From assembly GCA_036245805.1 (NCBI GenBank), contig BTRK01000003.1, forward strand, positions 42,425,215 to 42,489,214: 64,000 bases of DNA, given 5' to 3'. Below the pieces are notes generated by a model. The model saw only the letters and a program-made list of their open reading frames with translations, was not told where the DNA came from and did no database searches. Made by a program: the position numbers and the translations under genes. Of the stretch, positions 1-13,500 are shown piece after piece (position 1 is the stretch's first letter; each line of letters opens with the position of its first letter). This DNA is from Pristionchus mayeri (taxonomy: Eukaryota > Nematoda > Chromadorea > Rhabditida > Neodiplogasteridae).

Positions 1-1528
1 CACGTATCTCTTGACCCCTTCTAGGGTTGGCTTCGTGGGAAAAATGGCATTTCCCACGATAGGGTGTAATCATTCCCAGACATCCCCGGTATTCGATGTA
101 ACACGATTGTGAAAATTGTAATTCTCAAGCTAAGCAGGAATCCATTGTTTTAATCTATCATCAATCAATTAGCTTGGTTTGCTAGCCCCGGAATGAGAAG
201 GAAATTGGATTCCTACTAATTTTTGGGGTTGCAGAATGTATTCACAATGGCCAATTTCCGCTTTGGGTTCACATTATCCTTACTAGGGTGGCTGAAAGGG
301 ATCAACGGGTCGCTATTTAGAGAGCCTCGGCGGATCAGAGACGGATGAGACGGTTAACGGTCCCCTCTGGCAGTCCTACTCTCTCAATTTACTGTGGTGA
401 TAGAGCCTCTCTCGTCTCTCTCTCCCTCCTCTCACGGATGACCCGTATGAGAGAGTAAACAAGACGGTTAACCGTGATCCATTTCAGCCACCCTAATCCT
501 TACCACTAAGGCACCTCTAATTCAGCAACGACAATCATGAGTTGCGATTTGGATTAGAATGGCGAAAAAATACAAGCTTGTAAAATACAAGCCTACTAAA
601 CGCCTAGAAAACGATTTACGAAAATGTGGAAGGAGCACGGACACTAGGCAGATTTACTGAAAAGCAATAAAAATATTTACTTTGATAATCAAGTTTTAAG
701 CTAAAGTAATCAGTAAATGGAGGCGAGAAAGGGGGAATGGTTTGATTGATGAAAGTCGAATGTACCTTTATCCTGATTGAGGTGTAGTAGATAAAAAGCT
801 TTTGATCGGCTTGAGAAAAGTGAGGCCAGTAGCGGGAGTCTACCTGACAAAAGAATGCATGATGAACGCGGGATGATGAGATAGCTGCACGCAAACGGTT
901 GAGCAATGATGTGAACGAAAACGAAGTGAAAAAGAACTGATTCCAACGACGGCGAGTGAGGCCACTGGAATCGCTTAGTCCACCGTCACCATGTTCTCTC
1001 GGCGCTGCGAGCCTCGAAATACCGTCAAAAACAAAGATGGGAAAAGGTTAACTGAGGTCCTCAATCAATTACAGACAAGGGCCAGCGAATGGCGCAGCCT
1101 TTTGCTGCATGCCTGACTATCGGAACCGGAGCCGTGAAAGAGTGACTTACTGTAGGACAACAGCAGATAGTGCGCCCGCACCATGCGGTTAAATGGAACT
1201 TGGCTTATACTGAACAGGTCTGGTTTTGATTATAGTGATTGTGGATTGTAGTAGCTCATGTATATCCGCTTCAGACTCATTACAAATCCGCGAGACGTTC
1301 AGTGCCCAAATATGCCGCCAGTTTGCGTTTTTAATCCTGTCAAATAGTAGTACTCAGTGAGTAGAAATGGGGTTGCCATGCATGTCTTAGCCACACTTTT
1401 TACACACCTAGTTTGGAAGTTTCCCTTGTAATCATATTCTTCCAGGCAATTTGATGTTTTGCAAAATTCATTTCAGCCTCACTTTTAATTTAATTGAACT
1501 GCTCTCCCTAATATTCTCCTCTTTGCAG
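1..1528. other. Upstream region or 5' intron of the uridylyltransferase gene
   Basis: Apart from the hAT-like MITE at 284-495 I find no convincing exon here. A possible short frame starts at ATG near 991 (MFSRRCEPR) but has no support. The gene's true first exon may be farther left. Confidence 0.5.
284..495. mobile_element. hAT-like MITE, family 1, copy 1
   Basis: A 212-bp element with terminal inverted repeats beginning TAGGGTGGCTGAAA and a near-palindromic body. An 8-bp target duplication, ATCCTTAC, flanks it (276-283 and 496-503). Eight-base duplications are typical of hAT transposons. A second copy lies at 20839-21049. Confidence 0.9.
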
Positions 1529-4500
1529 TATGGCGCGCCTCCGATGTCGGCATTCGGCCCCTCGACCATCTACAACTCGGCGTACTCCCCGATGTACCAG
1601 GCAGCGCCTCCCGTCAACCAAGGCCCCGCCCTCAACCCGAACGGCCCCGAAGCCCACAGGGTAAGCTACTAGATTGGCTATTCGAGTAATCGTCTCTTCA
1701 TTACCCACCGCTCTCTAGTCAGGTCGAGTTACGAGAGAGAGCGTGGGAAATCAAGAGACGATTACCCGAATTGCGAACGCTAGTAAGCAGTAGATTGGCT
1801 AGTCAGTGCTCATTGCGACGCTACAATCCCCTCCCTCTCGCTCAAATAGCTGAAGATGTGATTGCGACGCCTCAATGAACACCGTAAATGCAGTGGTCGA
1901 AAAGTAGGTCCAAAATGGCATAACGTGCCCGGATTTTGGAGTTCGGACAGTGAAATAATATAAAAGGTACCCATTTTTGAAAGTAATTTTTGTTAAAATT
2001 GTAAAAACGTACCCATTTTCAGTGATTTCATATTAAAATTTTAGAAACGTGCCCAATTTTTTACAATTTTTGTGGCATACCCTTTCGACCACTGCGTAAA
2101 GGCAAAAACCTTATAAGCACTAAGTCGAGCAGATTCCGCCAGGCTTTTTCTGTGTAGACATGCACAATTTATGTTTCGAGGGGAAATTGGACGAGTAGGC
2201 AGAATATTTGCGCTCGCTGAGTAACAATTTCCGCTGATGTGCTTTCCCCATCTTTTCGCTTACGCTGACGTGATAATGCACTACCTATTTTTCCCTGTTG
2301 GTGTTTGGTGCTGATTCTCTACTATCACGCGGCTTTAATGCCTGACATGCTATAGCACATCAAAACATAGCAATCAGTTTACTGCTCACTGCGCACTGCT
2401 ATATCACTATTTCATGAGCTGATTTCTTGGTGTCGGTCTCTCTGACCATCTGGTGTGTCCGCCAGTAGGTAGTCTGTGGAGTCTTCGTCTTGTGGTTGCG
2501 TAGTTGTTCATGTGACTAACTTCTTCTGTGTCTATGCTCGTCTATACTCTTTTCCCTCTGTCTGTCTTCTTTTTTAGGGCATTATGTAGTCGCACTATGT
2601 CCTTTATCGTCTCTTGCAGCGGAACAATATCAAGGAGGGAGAATCTGATTGGCCGCAGTCGCAGCACTACTTTACTCACCCAGACAGCCCTAACAGTTCC
2701 CTGTGTTACTGTGTTTAGCAATTCCTAGTGTGAAGCACAAATTGGACTTGTCTGATATGGTAATGTAGTGTCTTGTCTTGCAGCAGCTGCAGCTGCAGCC
2801 GTCGGACGATGATGCAGCCGGTCCTCCACCACCTGCTGCACCACCACCACCTCCACCGTTCCATCACCCACTCGCACCTCCTGCCTATCCCTTCTACTCG
2901 CCGTACAGCGTGCTGCACGCTCCGCCCCCTCCGCAGCTGGCGCACATGGCGCACCCGCCGCAGTTTGTGAATGCGACCGTGGCGCAGGTGGCGCCGCTGC
3001 CGGCCGGACTCGCGAGGTACATGACCGCGACGCGACCGCCGCCGCCGCCGCAGCAGCAGTACATGATGCCCCCGCTGGTGGGACTGCCCCTGCAGCTGGT
3101 CAGTCGGATCTCTGCATTGCTAGGGAGCCCCAGGGTTTTCTGGGCACCTTCGATTTCTGGCCACCCCTCCCTCTCACTCATCTAGTCCACTCATTTCTAG
3201 AAATTCCTCCCTGATTTTCGGCAGCTCAACCCCTCTATGATAGGCGGGTGGCCAGAAACCGAAGAAGTGCCGATTTCTCTCCTGAGCGACTCACAGTCGG
3301 TGTGGTTCCGAAATAGGTTACAGTGACAGAATATGCGCACTGCAAGAAGCACGAAAATGCAAGTTCCATTCTTGGCAGCCATGAGTTGCAAATGAGGCAA
3401 TGAGGCTTACGAAGCATTCTCTGTGAGAACCTCAGTGATGACGCGCGTTGATGTTCCCTCAGATTTACCTTCTCTCATCTGAGAATTGCTTAACATGTAT
3501 GACAAGTACATTGTGTATAAGGATGTCAGAACTGTGAAAAAATGTTGGAGAACAAATTGTTATTTTTCTTATGACCAACTTGCTTTGTTGCAGCAACAGC
3601 GTGCCGCGCATCAGCAGCAGATGTTCCACCAGCAGCAGCAAATCCGTGAGCGATTGGTAGGTGGTATTGATTGACTTTTTTCGCCTATTCGTGCGGGTCC
3701 TGAAATTTTGATTCACTCGGAAACTTTGTTTCACTGGATTGGTGCCTTTTCTACTTCACTAAAGGATCGAATCTAAAGGTGAATCGGGATTCCTCAACTA
3801 ATTAACTAATTAGTTAATTAATTAATTGTTGCTAATTAGCTAATTAATTGCAGATGCAGCCAAAGTTCTTCATGGACGAGATGACGAGGTTCTCGCCGAC
3901 GCTCAAGAAGATCGTCTGCTACACGCCCGCGAAGAAGCTCGTCGCGCTCGTCGAGACGGACGACCAGGGCAAGGTACGGGATAGGGCATTACTTCGGTTG
4001 AGATATTTGATTTCATACCGCCTTTGCTATATCGAAGGCTGCATGACATCTTAGTTATGTTGAGCAACAGTAGTTGAAATTGTGTTCCATGCGATAGCAT
4101 GATCCATTCCCAGATTGACGAAGTGAGACGGGAGCTTCTCGACGACATGATGAAGTACGATGGACGATGTGAGTTTGCGTTTCGAAAATGATATTAATAA
4201 ACCAAATATTTTCTTTTCAGCCAACGTTCCCAAGTCGAATTCATCGATGCCCTATCTGAGCAAGCGGGGAATCGAGTTCCTTGAGTGAGTTTTCTATCCA
4301 AATTATCACTGTTTTTGCTCAATATAGGCTTGTAAAATTGTGGTTTCTAGCCAAAATGAGTATAATCCTACTTTCGTGCAGTATTTTTTTGCGGGAATAA
4401 TTTTCGAAACCACGATACCCCGGTCCGGTGCCAATCACCATTACTGTAGCCTACACAAACACCGCTCCAGATCCGTAATACCCCTAATTCCCAAAATATT

Positions 4501-7500
4501 TTTTTCGGTCCATCATTTCTACCTTTTTTTCAGAGTGCTGCACACGCAATTTCCCTGGGCGCCCTACTACTGCACGCTGTGCGATTTCCACATAAGTGTG
4601 GGTCGTTGATTTTCAAATTTTAATTGTTTACAAATGTAATTTATTAATTTTATTTTTTAATAAATAATCTTCAGGACATCTTCGCAGTCGACGCGCACCT
4701 GCCCACGCACATGAAGGAGGAGAAGGTGAGGGGCAGGGCTTAATCTTAGCAGTACGAGACGAGATAACGGACACGCCTCTTCCTCCTCAGATTATGAAAT
4801 TAGGCGTGAAATGGGACATAACGGTCTCGAAATTTTTTCTCGAATTGCTAACACTAATACTTTCTATTTTTATGTTCTTTTAAATTGGTAATTTTAATTT
4901 AACTTCATTAATGCTAATTAATTGTAGCGTCTGCTGGAGCGCAAGTCGCTGGCTCGTCGCTTCCCGCCGCTGACAGCCCCGCAGACTGCAGCCATCGAGC
5001 GAGTGCTGGTGGAGGCGGCCGTCGTCGAGTGCAGACCCGGTCAGCATTGATCCTTGATTTTTGATCTCTAATTCCTGATCTTTGATCCCTCTCTTGCGAT
5101 TGCATACCAGGTCAGTGTTGATCATTGGGATCAAGACGAGTCAAAATTTCCACTTGTAGTGATTCTATGGACATTGGCCGGTCAATTCATATAGTTGGTT
5201 TGTCGTTATTCTTAAAATGAGATATAGACTGCTTCCTATCACAACCTTTATCCTCTAGCGTACAATCTGGGGGTTCAGCACAAGACCCGATCGTTAATCT
5301 TCGACCCCTGATCTTTTATCCCTCCCTTGCGCCCTCTTAACGATCAAATTTACGACGAAGTCGTTTTTATTCAACGAATTCGGTGAGCCAAAGAGGACGG
5401 CATTACAAAGGGCAAATAGATAGGAATAAAGGGGATGGGAAAAGGGGGGGGGGCGACATGGAGCCAGAACCATAGAATGGGTCCCGATCCGCGCCCGGCC
5501 CTACGAATAGCCGCTTCTTCACTCGCGCTTCTTGCTCCTGAATCGAGAGGAATTGATCTTTGATATTTGACTGCGTCTCTCACTTCTTCTTCTTCGACGA
5601 CGTCTTGCGACGAGGGAGACCCTGAGAGTGGGTACGGTACTGTTACGGTATCAGGGAGGAGTACGGTACCTCGATGGAAGTAGTGGGCACGGTCAGATCG
5701 ACGATGGTCTCATCGTCCTCAGTCTGCAGCTCGCTCACAACCAGTCGAAGAGATCTGAGCTTGAGAGAGACCTGAAAAGTGATCTTTGACCTCCGGTTAC
5801 TGTAGACCTACAGTATCCCCCTTTTTGTACACAATATCCATTCCCTCTATTTTAATGCTCATCCGCGCCTTGATCTGTCGATTCGTGCCCATATCAGGGG
5901 TCATCAGGCATCCTATAGCACCCCTCTATCTACAATACCCCTCACTACCTACAACTACCGTACCTTGGTCTTGGGTGGTCTGCGGGAGTTGCGGGATCTG
6001 CTGGAGCGGGGGCTGCTGCTCCTGCGAGATCGGCGGGATCTCAGCGATCCCTGCGACACTCTCGACACTCTCGGAGAGCGCGGCGCTCCAATTGCAGCCT
6101 GGACCCCGCAGCCAAGGGGCACACGCAGATCCGGACAGCCTGCAATTAGCATTTCCTGGTTACGGTAGGATACTGTAGGTACTGCACGATATTGATCGCG
6201 TCGCACGAAATAATCTCTTCATTCTGCACGCAGAATGAAGACCACCTAGGTTCTTGCGAGGAGCACAGTACCGTAGCCGCCGCACTGCTGCGGCTGGCCG
6301 CAGCAGGGGAGAGGAGCCTGAGCCGCAGGAGCTGAAAGGGATACGGTAGGTTGGAGGTACGATAGGAGTGCGGTACCGTTGTTGTAGTAGTGAGGGACGG
6401 CTTGTACGGGAAGCTGAGGTGCGACCTGATCGACTGGGGCTGAAAGCATTGGGTATTGTAGGCGGAGGGTACGGTTGGACTGGTGGGCGCGATACCATTG
6501 TTGTACTGTGGCGGGGCGGCTTGCGGAGGAGGTTGAACGAGAATGGCTGAAAGTGGGCCTAGTTGGGTACGGTAAAGCAAGTTGGGCACGGTACCATTGC
6601 CGTTCATCTGAGGGTAGCCGGCGACGGGCTGTGCGGCCTGGGCAACAGGGACTGAAGACAAGCTCAATTGGATACGGTAAGACCGAGGGGTACGGTACCA
6701 TCGTTGTACTGCTGAGGGATGACTTGTACCGGAGACCGAGGTGCGACCTGAGGGGCAGGGGCTGAAAGCAGTATACGGTTTTAGATACGATAGGTAGGGG
6801 TACGGTACCGTCGTAGTACTGTTGAGGTGCGGCCTGTACCACTTGTTCAGGCGGAGGCTGAGCCATATTGGCTGAAATCATTCGATTGGGTGCGGTAGGT
6901 GGAGGATACGGTACCATTCTGGTTGAGGTAGCCGGCATCCACAACCTGGACATAGAGGGGAGCAACGGGCGAAACTGAACAGGGACTGGTGTGATTACGG
7001 TACATGCGCGGGTACGGTACTTGGTCTCTGTCTCTGCTGCGCATTGTCGCTAGCAAGGCGCGCGCGCTCGGGAGTCGTGGGCATGTAACCGGGACCCCTG
7101 AATACCGTAATCGTACTGTACTGTATGTGCAGTGCTCATCGAAGACCGTAATCAGGCTACAGTAACTCTCGCATGGGATACGGTACTCACGCGGGACGGA
7201 GGTTCTCCCTATCGTAGAAGTGCGGCTGGTTCTCATCAGCGGGGTAAGCGGCGACGAGATCCTGGTTGTCGTAGTAGTACTGGGAGGCGCCGTGCGAGAG
7301 GGGAGCGCCCGTCATCGACTGCAATGACATCATCGGTATGCAAAATATCACGCGTTGCGGTTTCTGACGCATCTCAGCCTCTAACGACCGTTGTGAGCTA
7401 ATAAGTGACGTCATCGGCGTACCGCTCCAGTCGACGCGTCGGAGTAGTGGCCGCCCATGCTCTGAATTATCGATTTTGGCGATCAGGGATCAGGGATCGC

Positions 7501-10500
7501 GCGGCTTACGGTAGAGGAGGAGACGCTGGTGCTGCTGAGCGAGGAGCCGGTGCGACTGCGACTCTGCAATCAGGAGTGTGACCCAACAAACTACGGTGCG
7601 GATACCGTACCCCGGAGGTGGTGCTCAGGCTCGATCTGCGAACGTTCTCGTCGTTGCGGACTTGGCGCGACGGGCGGATCTGCACCTGGACCTGCAAAGG
7701 GGTGCGGTAAAGATTATGGTATTGTCGAGAAGTTTCAGAGGTTACGGTAGTGCAGGGGTTCTAGCGGGGAGGCAAGGGATTTTTGTGAGTCTACGGTATT
7801 TAACGAGATTCTGCAAGCAAAGGAGATGCTAGTGATCCGTAGAGGCATGTCGAACGTTACAGTATCTGACGGTTACGGTACAGATGGCGATTCGTACGCT
7901 GCTGGGATGGGAAGGGTGAGATTACGGTATTCAAAACAGTATGGGATGTTAGACAAGAGAAGGACTATAGTGTCCTTGGGTTCGACGTAGGCTAGGGTTA
8001 CGGTAGGTGGAGGGGAACGTACCCTGGGAGCGGGCGTGACGCGGCGACCACCGGCGGGGGGCCGGCTGCTGGGGTTGGCCGCGACAGCGTCATCTTCGAA
8101 GATGGTGAAGGACGGCCGCCGTCCCCTGTGAGCCATCGGAGTGGAAATGATTGGAAAATCGAGAGGAGACGAGCAATAACGGAGATAATTGAGATGGAGG
8201 GGACATGTAAATGGAATCGTTTTGATTAATCTCTATTGTGTCACTCTCGCACCCTTGTTCGTTCTGGCAATGAATAAAAATGTTTTGAGTGGGAAATATA
8301 AATTTTAATATTATTTTGCGATAAATTTACGTTTGGTAGTATAGTAGATTTGACAAGAAATTGTACCTTTAATAAAACGAGGAACCATGAGTGGAACCAA
8401 GCCACGCCCTCTAGGGGTCCTCGACTATCTCTAACTGATCTGTCGAAATTCAATTTTTTTTAAAACCAAGATTTTCTGAGTGGTTTTCTACGTTGCTTGT
8501 AGAGATCAAAGATCATGTTTTCATACTGTATCTGCTGCAGATCGCGAGGCGAAGCTGCGCGCGGCTGCAGCTGCAGCAATGGAGTCGCTGCGGGCGCTGT
8601 GCGAGCAGCAGCTGGCCGGTCTGGAGGACAAGGGAAACGAGGGAAATGGTAAGGATATCGCATTTAGCCTGCTCGTTTTGTGTTTCAAAATTATTAAAGA
8701 AGTAACATTTACTTTCGTTGCGAAACCCCAGTGCACCTTGCATGATCTATTATGTGCTGATCTAAAACCGTTGTTTATAAAAATGAGAGATCAAATATCA
8801 CCGTATCCATTCACAGGTGTTCGTCTCTCTCTGCACGGCTCGCTCGTCTCGGGGCTGCTGCACGACGCCTCCGACGTCAACGTGACGCTGTCCTGCCGGG
8901 GCGGCACCAAGTTCTTCGTCGACGCGCTGCTGGCGGCGATTGAGAAGGGTGAGAGAGCGGATGAGGGGGCTGTGAAACCGCGAAATTCCGGTAAATTTAG
9001 GGCTAATGAGAAATTCAGGCTGAAGAGGACACTGTGAAAGATATTTGATTCTAATGTGAAACCGGAAGATTTCGGGGTGACAAAAGCACAGGGATTTGTT
9101 AGGAATTTGGTAGAGCTTGTTGGCTGCGATTGAGAGGGGTGAGGTATGAGTTTGCTGTGAAACGAAAAAATCAGGGGTGTAATTTTCAAACTAGTATTGA
9201 CCCCCGAGTTTTCTTGTAAGATTCTTGTATAATCAAGTACTCGAAAGCAGAAACTGATTTTCGACAATTTCAATCTTTTAAAAAATACAGTTTAATGCGT
9301 TGCAGCGCCCGAGTGGTCGTCGGTGAAGATAGCCGAGGCGCCGACGGGCCCCGCCCGCATCGAGGCAGTGTTCGACGAGGAGAGAGTGACGATCGACTGG
9401 CAGAATCAGGAGGGCGCCAAGTTCTCCCAGGTCGGTCGCGTTTTCAGGCGATTATTGTGTGTTTTGACGATTGATAAATGACGTTTTTTCTCGTAATTTT
9501 TTTCCTATAAAATGGAGATTTTTTTTCGAATTTGGGAAAGCCACAAGGTTGTTTGCAGCTGCTGTCGTTGTACAACAGCCTGCACGAGGACCTCGTTCAG
9601 CTCCGCCAGATCGTCCGCAAGTGGGCTGAGGTGCGCTTGTTGTTTTATTGTTGTTATTGTTTTGATCAGTGCAACAACAACAATAATAATAATAGTAAAA
9701 ACAAAACCAAAACTTCAGAAATGCGACCTGATCACTCCGTCGAAGCTGTCGTCGCAGCACGCTGTGCCCCCGCCGCTGCTCGACGTGATGCTCATCCACG
9801 CGCTGCAGCAGGGGAAGCGACTGCCGTGCATCCACGAGGTGAGCAGGGGGGTTGATCTTTGATCTTTGGGGGCACTAGGTCGGACAAGAACTATGACATA
9901 CCCCTTTGATATATCAAAAGCGGCGTGACGTCATAGTTCTCATCCGACCCAATACTATCCTTGAAATTGATGACTAGCGAAATATGAGCCCCATTTCCTC
10001 GTGAGTTCATAGATTCCTGATGTATCCTCGTTGCGAAGCGAGGATCCTCGGATCGAGTCTAATTAGTAATTGCAGATCCGTTTCGGGTCGGAGGACATGT
10101 TGGCACCGGATGTTAGTGACATTGTGAGTTTGCGAAGAGTATTCTAAAATGTCAAATTTTCCTTCCCTCTCTTCTACTAGATGGAAAAGAATATTTGGAT
10201 AGGATATTAGACGAGGTTGGCAAACCAATGAAGTATCGATTATTCAAGTATTTAAAATTCCGCAATATGGTTGATAATTTTAATTATTCAGCTCGCCGCA
10301 TGGGACGCTCCCAACGGTCGGTGGAACTTCGCCGAGGTCTTTCTGGAATTCCTGCTGTACTACACGAGTGGAGACGTCAAGCAGCACGTCATACAGGTAA
10401 ATTTACTTCATTTTTATAATGTTAGTAATTCATTTCCATAATGTTTACCTGAGTTGAAAGCTCGAAATATTTTGTAATTATTATCAAACTACCATCGATC

Positions 10501-13500
10501 TTTCCGTTGAAATAATCGAAAAATCTCAGATCACGAGCATGGAGAAGTTACTGAAGACGCAGAATTCGAAATTCAACAAGAAGCATTTCAACGTCCTCAG
10601 TACGTTTTTCCTAACTTGGACCGGTTTAATATTAGAACCATACCTGAGCCAGTTAGTTAACTGGCGGCCATGGAGAAATCAACGTATAGGGAGTCATGGT
10701 GAAAATCGATAGTAGGTCATGGGTAGGTCAAGACTAAGTACCATAACCAATCGATAGTACAGTACCGACTGATACCGTATATGGCTACCGTAACCCTCAA
10801 TTATCGCGAACTTACTTTATTGTTAAAAAGTCAAAGTACCATAACCAATCGATAGTACAGTACCCCCTCCCCCCGATACCGTATATAACTACCGTAACCC
10901 CGAATATCGCGAACTGATTTTATTTTTAAAAAGTCCTGAAACCGTGTCCAATCATTTCTACAGTACCCAAGTGACTACCGTAATCCAGTACTTTGGGTCA
11001 GATCCAGTTCCTTGGGTCAAACATTTTTCTGAAAATCCTGAACATTTTCCTAAAAATCTTATATGAATCGTAAAATGACTCCACAGGTATCAGAAATACG
11101 ATAGGATACTTTGAAATATTTTTTGAATCAATTTTGGATTTTCAGAAAAAATTTTGACCCAAGGAACCGGGTTACGGTAGTCACTTGGGTACTGTAGAAT
11201 CGATTGGACACGGTTTCAGGACTTTTTAAAAATAAAGTCAGTTCGCGATATTCGGGGTTACGGTAGTGATATACGGTATCGGGGGGTATTGTACTATCGA
11301 TTGGTTATGGTACTTTGACTTTTTAACAATAAAGTAAGTTCGCGATAATTGAGGGTTACGGTAGCCATATACGGTATCAGTCGGTACTGTACTATCGATT
11401 GGTTATGGTACTCAGTCTTGACCTACCCATGACCTACTATCGATTTTCACCATGACCCCCTATACGTTGATTTCTCCATGGCCACCAGAGAACGACCAAT
11501 CAACGGGTAGCCGCCGATAAAAGAACGACAAATGTAAGGGTGGCCGCCCTAGGAGAGCTTTTCTTATAGGTGTGCTCTCTAGAAAAACCAGGTTTAACTG
11601 GCATTTAACTAGTTAGAATCGAGCTCAGCTGTGATTAGAACACTGAAACACTGAATTTATTTGACTAGTTGTAATTTGATTCGAATTTCGAAATATACTA
11701 GTTCAGAAAGGGTACTTTTTAAAGGTACAAAAGGTTTGGCTCGCACACTTTCGTATTGTCGAAAATCCTGTATTTGTTTTCGTGTATGTAGGATAGAACC
11801 GTACAAAATCTTAAAAGAATACTCCCGGAATTTCGCGGTTTCACAGTGCCCTCATCATCCACACTTCTCAATGGGGCCTAGGCTATCCGCACATTGCAGA
11901 TCCGATCAGCGAGAAGCCGATCGCGCAGCTGCACAAGGCCTTCCAGTGCTACTTCCTCAACTGCTTCCTCACCACGTAATAATAATGATAATAATATCAA
12001 TAATATTTATGTATTTAATTTTAATTTATCATGGCAAAGCCTGTTAGCTCTGGAAGTTACCATTTTTGCTTCCTCACCACGTACTGTTGACACAATTCAA
12101 TGCTTGAAAAGTAGGTCCAAACATGATGTTGTGTCCCCAGTTTTCCGTATCCAGAGCATTGAAGAATGATCAAATGTGACTTGGTTTAGCATTTTTTATT
12201 ATAGTATTTTGAAAAAACCTATTCGTTGCAGTTACGTGCATTTCCGCGTGCCCCGCACCCGCAGCGAACAGGGCGCGGAGCCGAAGGCGCTCGTAGACAT
12301 CGCCGTATTCCAGACGGTGAGATTCGAGTTTCAGACTACCTACTTCACAGTCAGCTTCATCCGCCAATCGGTTTAAGAGACCGGCTCCGTAAGACTCGAC
12401 CATATCAACCACCCCCCGGACACGTCCTCTAGCAATGAGAACCCAAAGCCCATACTTGGTAGTTATGAGGGTCTTGGGCCCGCATTGCACAAAATGACCC
12501 AAATTTTATGTCACCGCCTAAGATGCGTGAGAAAATCCGCATGAAGTGCAAAAAAGTCGAAAATCGTATCTTCTAAATGGTAGAAGATGGACTTAGTTTC
12601 ATATTTTCATTAACGTAGGGGTACTCTGAAACTACTAAAAACTTGTTTTGATTGAATTCTGCATAACTTTATAAACTGAAGCCATATCATTCACTCGATG
12701 GGCAAATCGATTAAACAAGATATTTTTTAAACATTTCATAGCTTGATATAATACATTAAAACTTGAAAACCTGAAATTGTTGCATTTCCGAAAATTCGAT
12801 TTTTCGACATTCGATTCTATGTTTATTTTAGTATCTCAAAAAGGTAATTCGCATTGCAAATCCCATAGTTTCGACCAAGAAGGTGCAGTAGTTCTCACGT
12901 TGAGGTCAAATATACATAATGAGCTTCATGTGTGCTTTCAAAGTCCCAATATATGCGCCCTAACATCCCTGATCGAGAGAAACGAAAAAAAGGAAAATAT
13001 CGAAATTATGAGGTAATACACTCAATTTACTATCTACGAACGGTTCTTAACATTCCTAAACCGCGTGCGTCATGTTCTCATCAATGGTACCTCAGAATTA
13101 TCCATTTCTGAAATTTTGTTTTTCTCTTCGATTTTGATGAAATTTTGATATCCAAGAGACACCTATATTAAAGCAGATCCAATAGTTTCAACCGAGAAAT
13201 GATAGCAGTACTCAGCATGGATGCAGAAATACAAAATCAGTCTCCCATGTGCTCTCAAACTCCTGTAAAATATGACCAAATCTACGTGATCGGTAGAATC
13301 AAAGAAAAAAGTATAGCGAAATTTAGATGAAACTACATTTTATTTTGTATTAAAGAATGTATTGTAGTATTATTTAATCATATCAGTCATGTTGGCATCA
13401 ACAGTACCACAATTTGGCTCATTTTCGATAATCCGATATTCAGAAGCGCGTTTTTGCCGAAATTTTGGCATCTGTTGAACATCACACGCATTCCAGAGCC

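Noticed and set aside
6246..6965. 239-residue uninterrupted minus frame in the mini-exon array
   Set aside because: It reads through GT-AG introns; the spliced model gives similar repeated peptides and a consistent chain to a stop.
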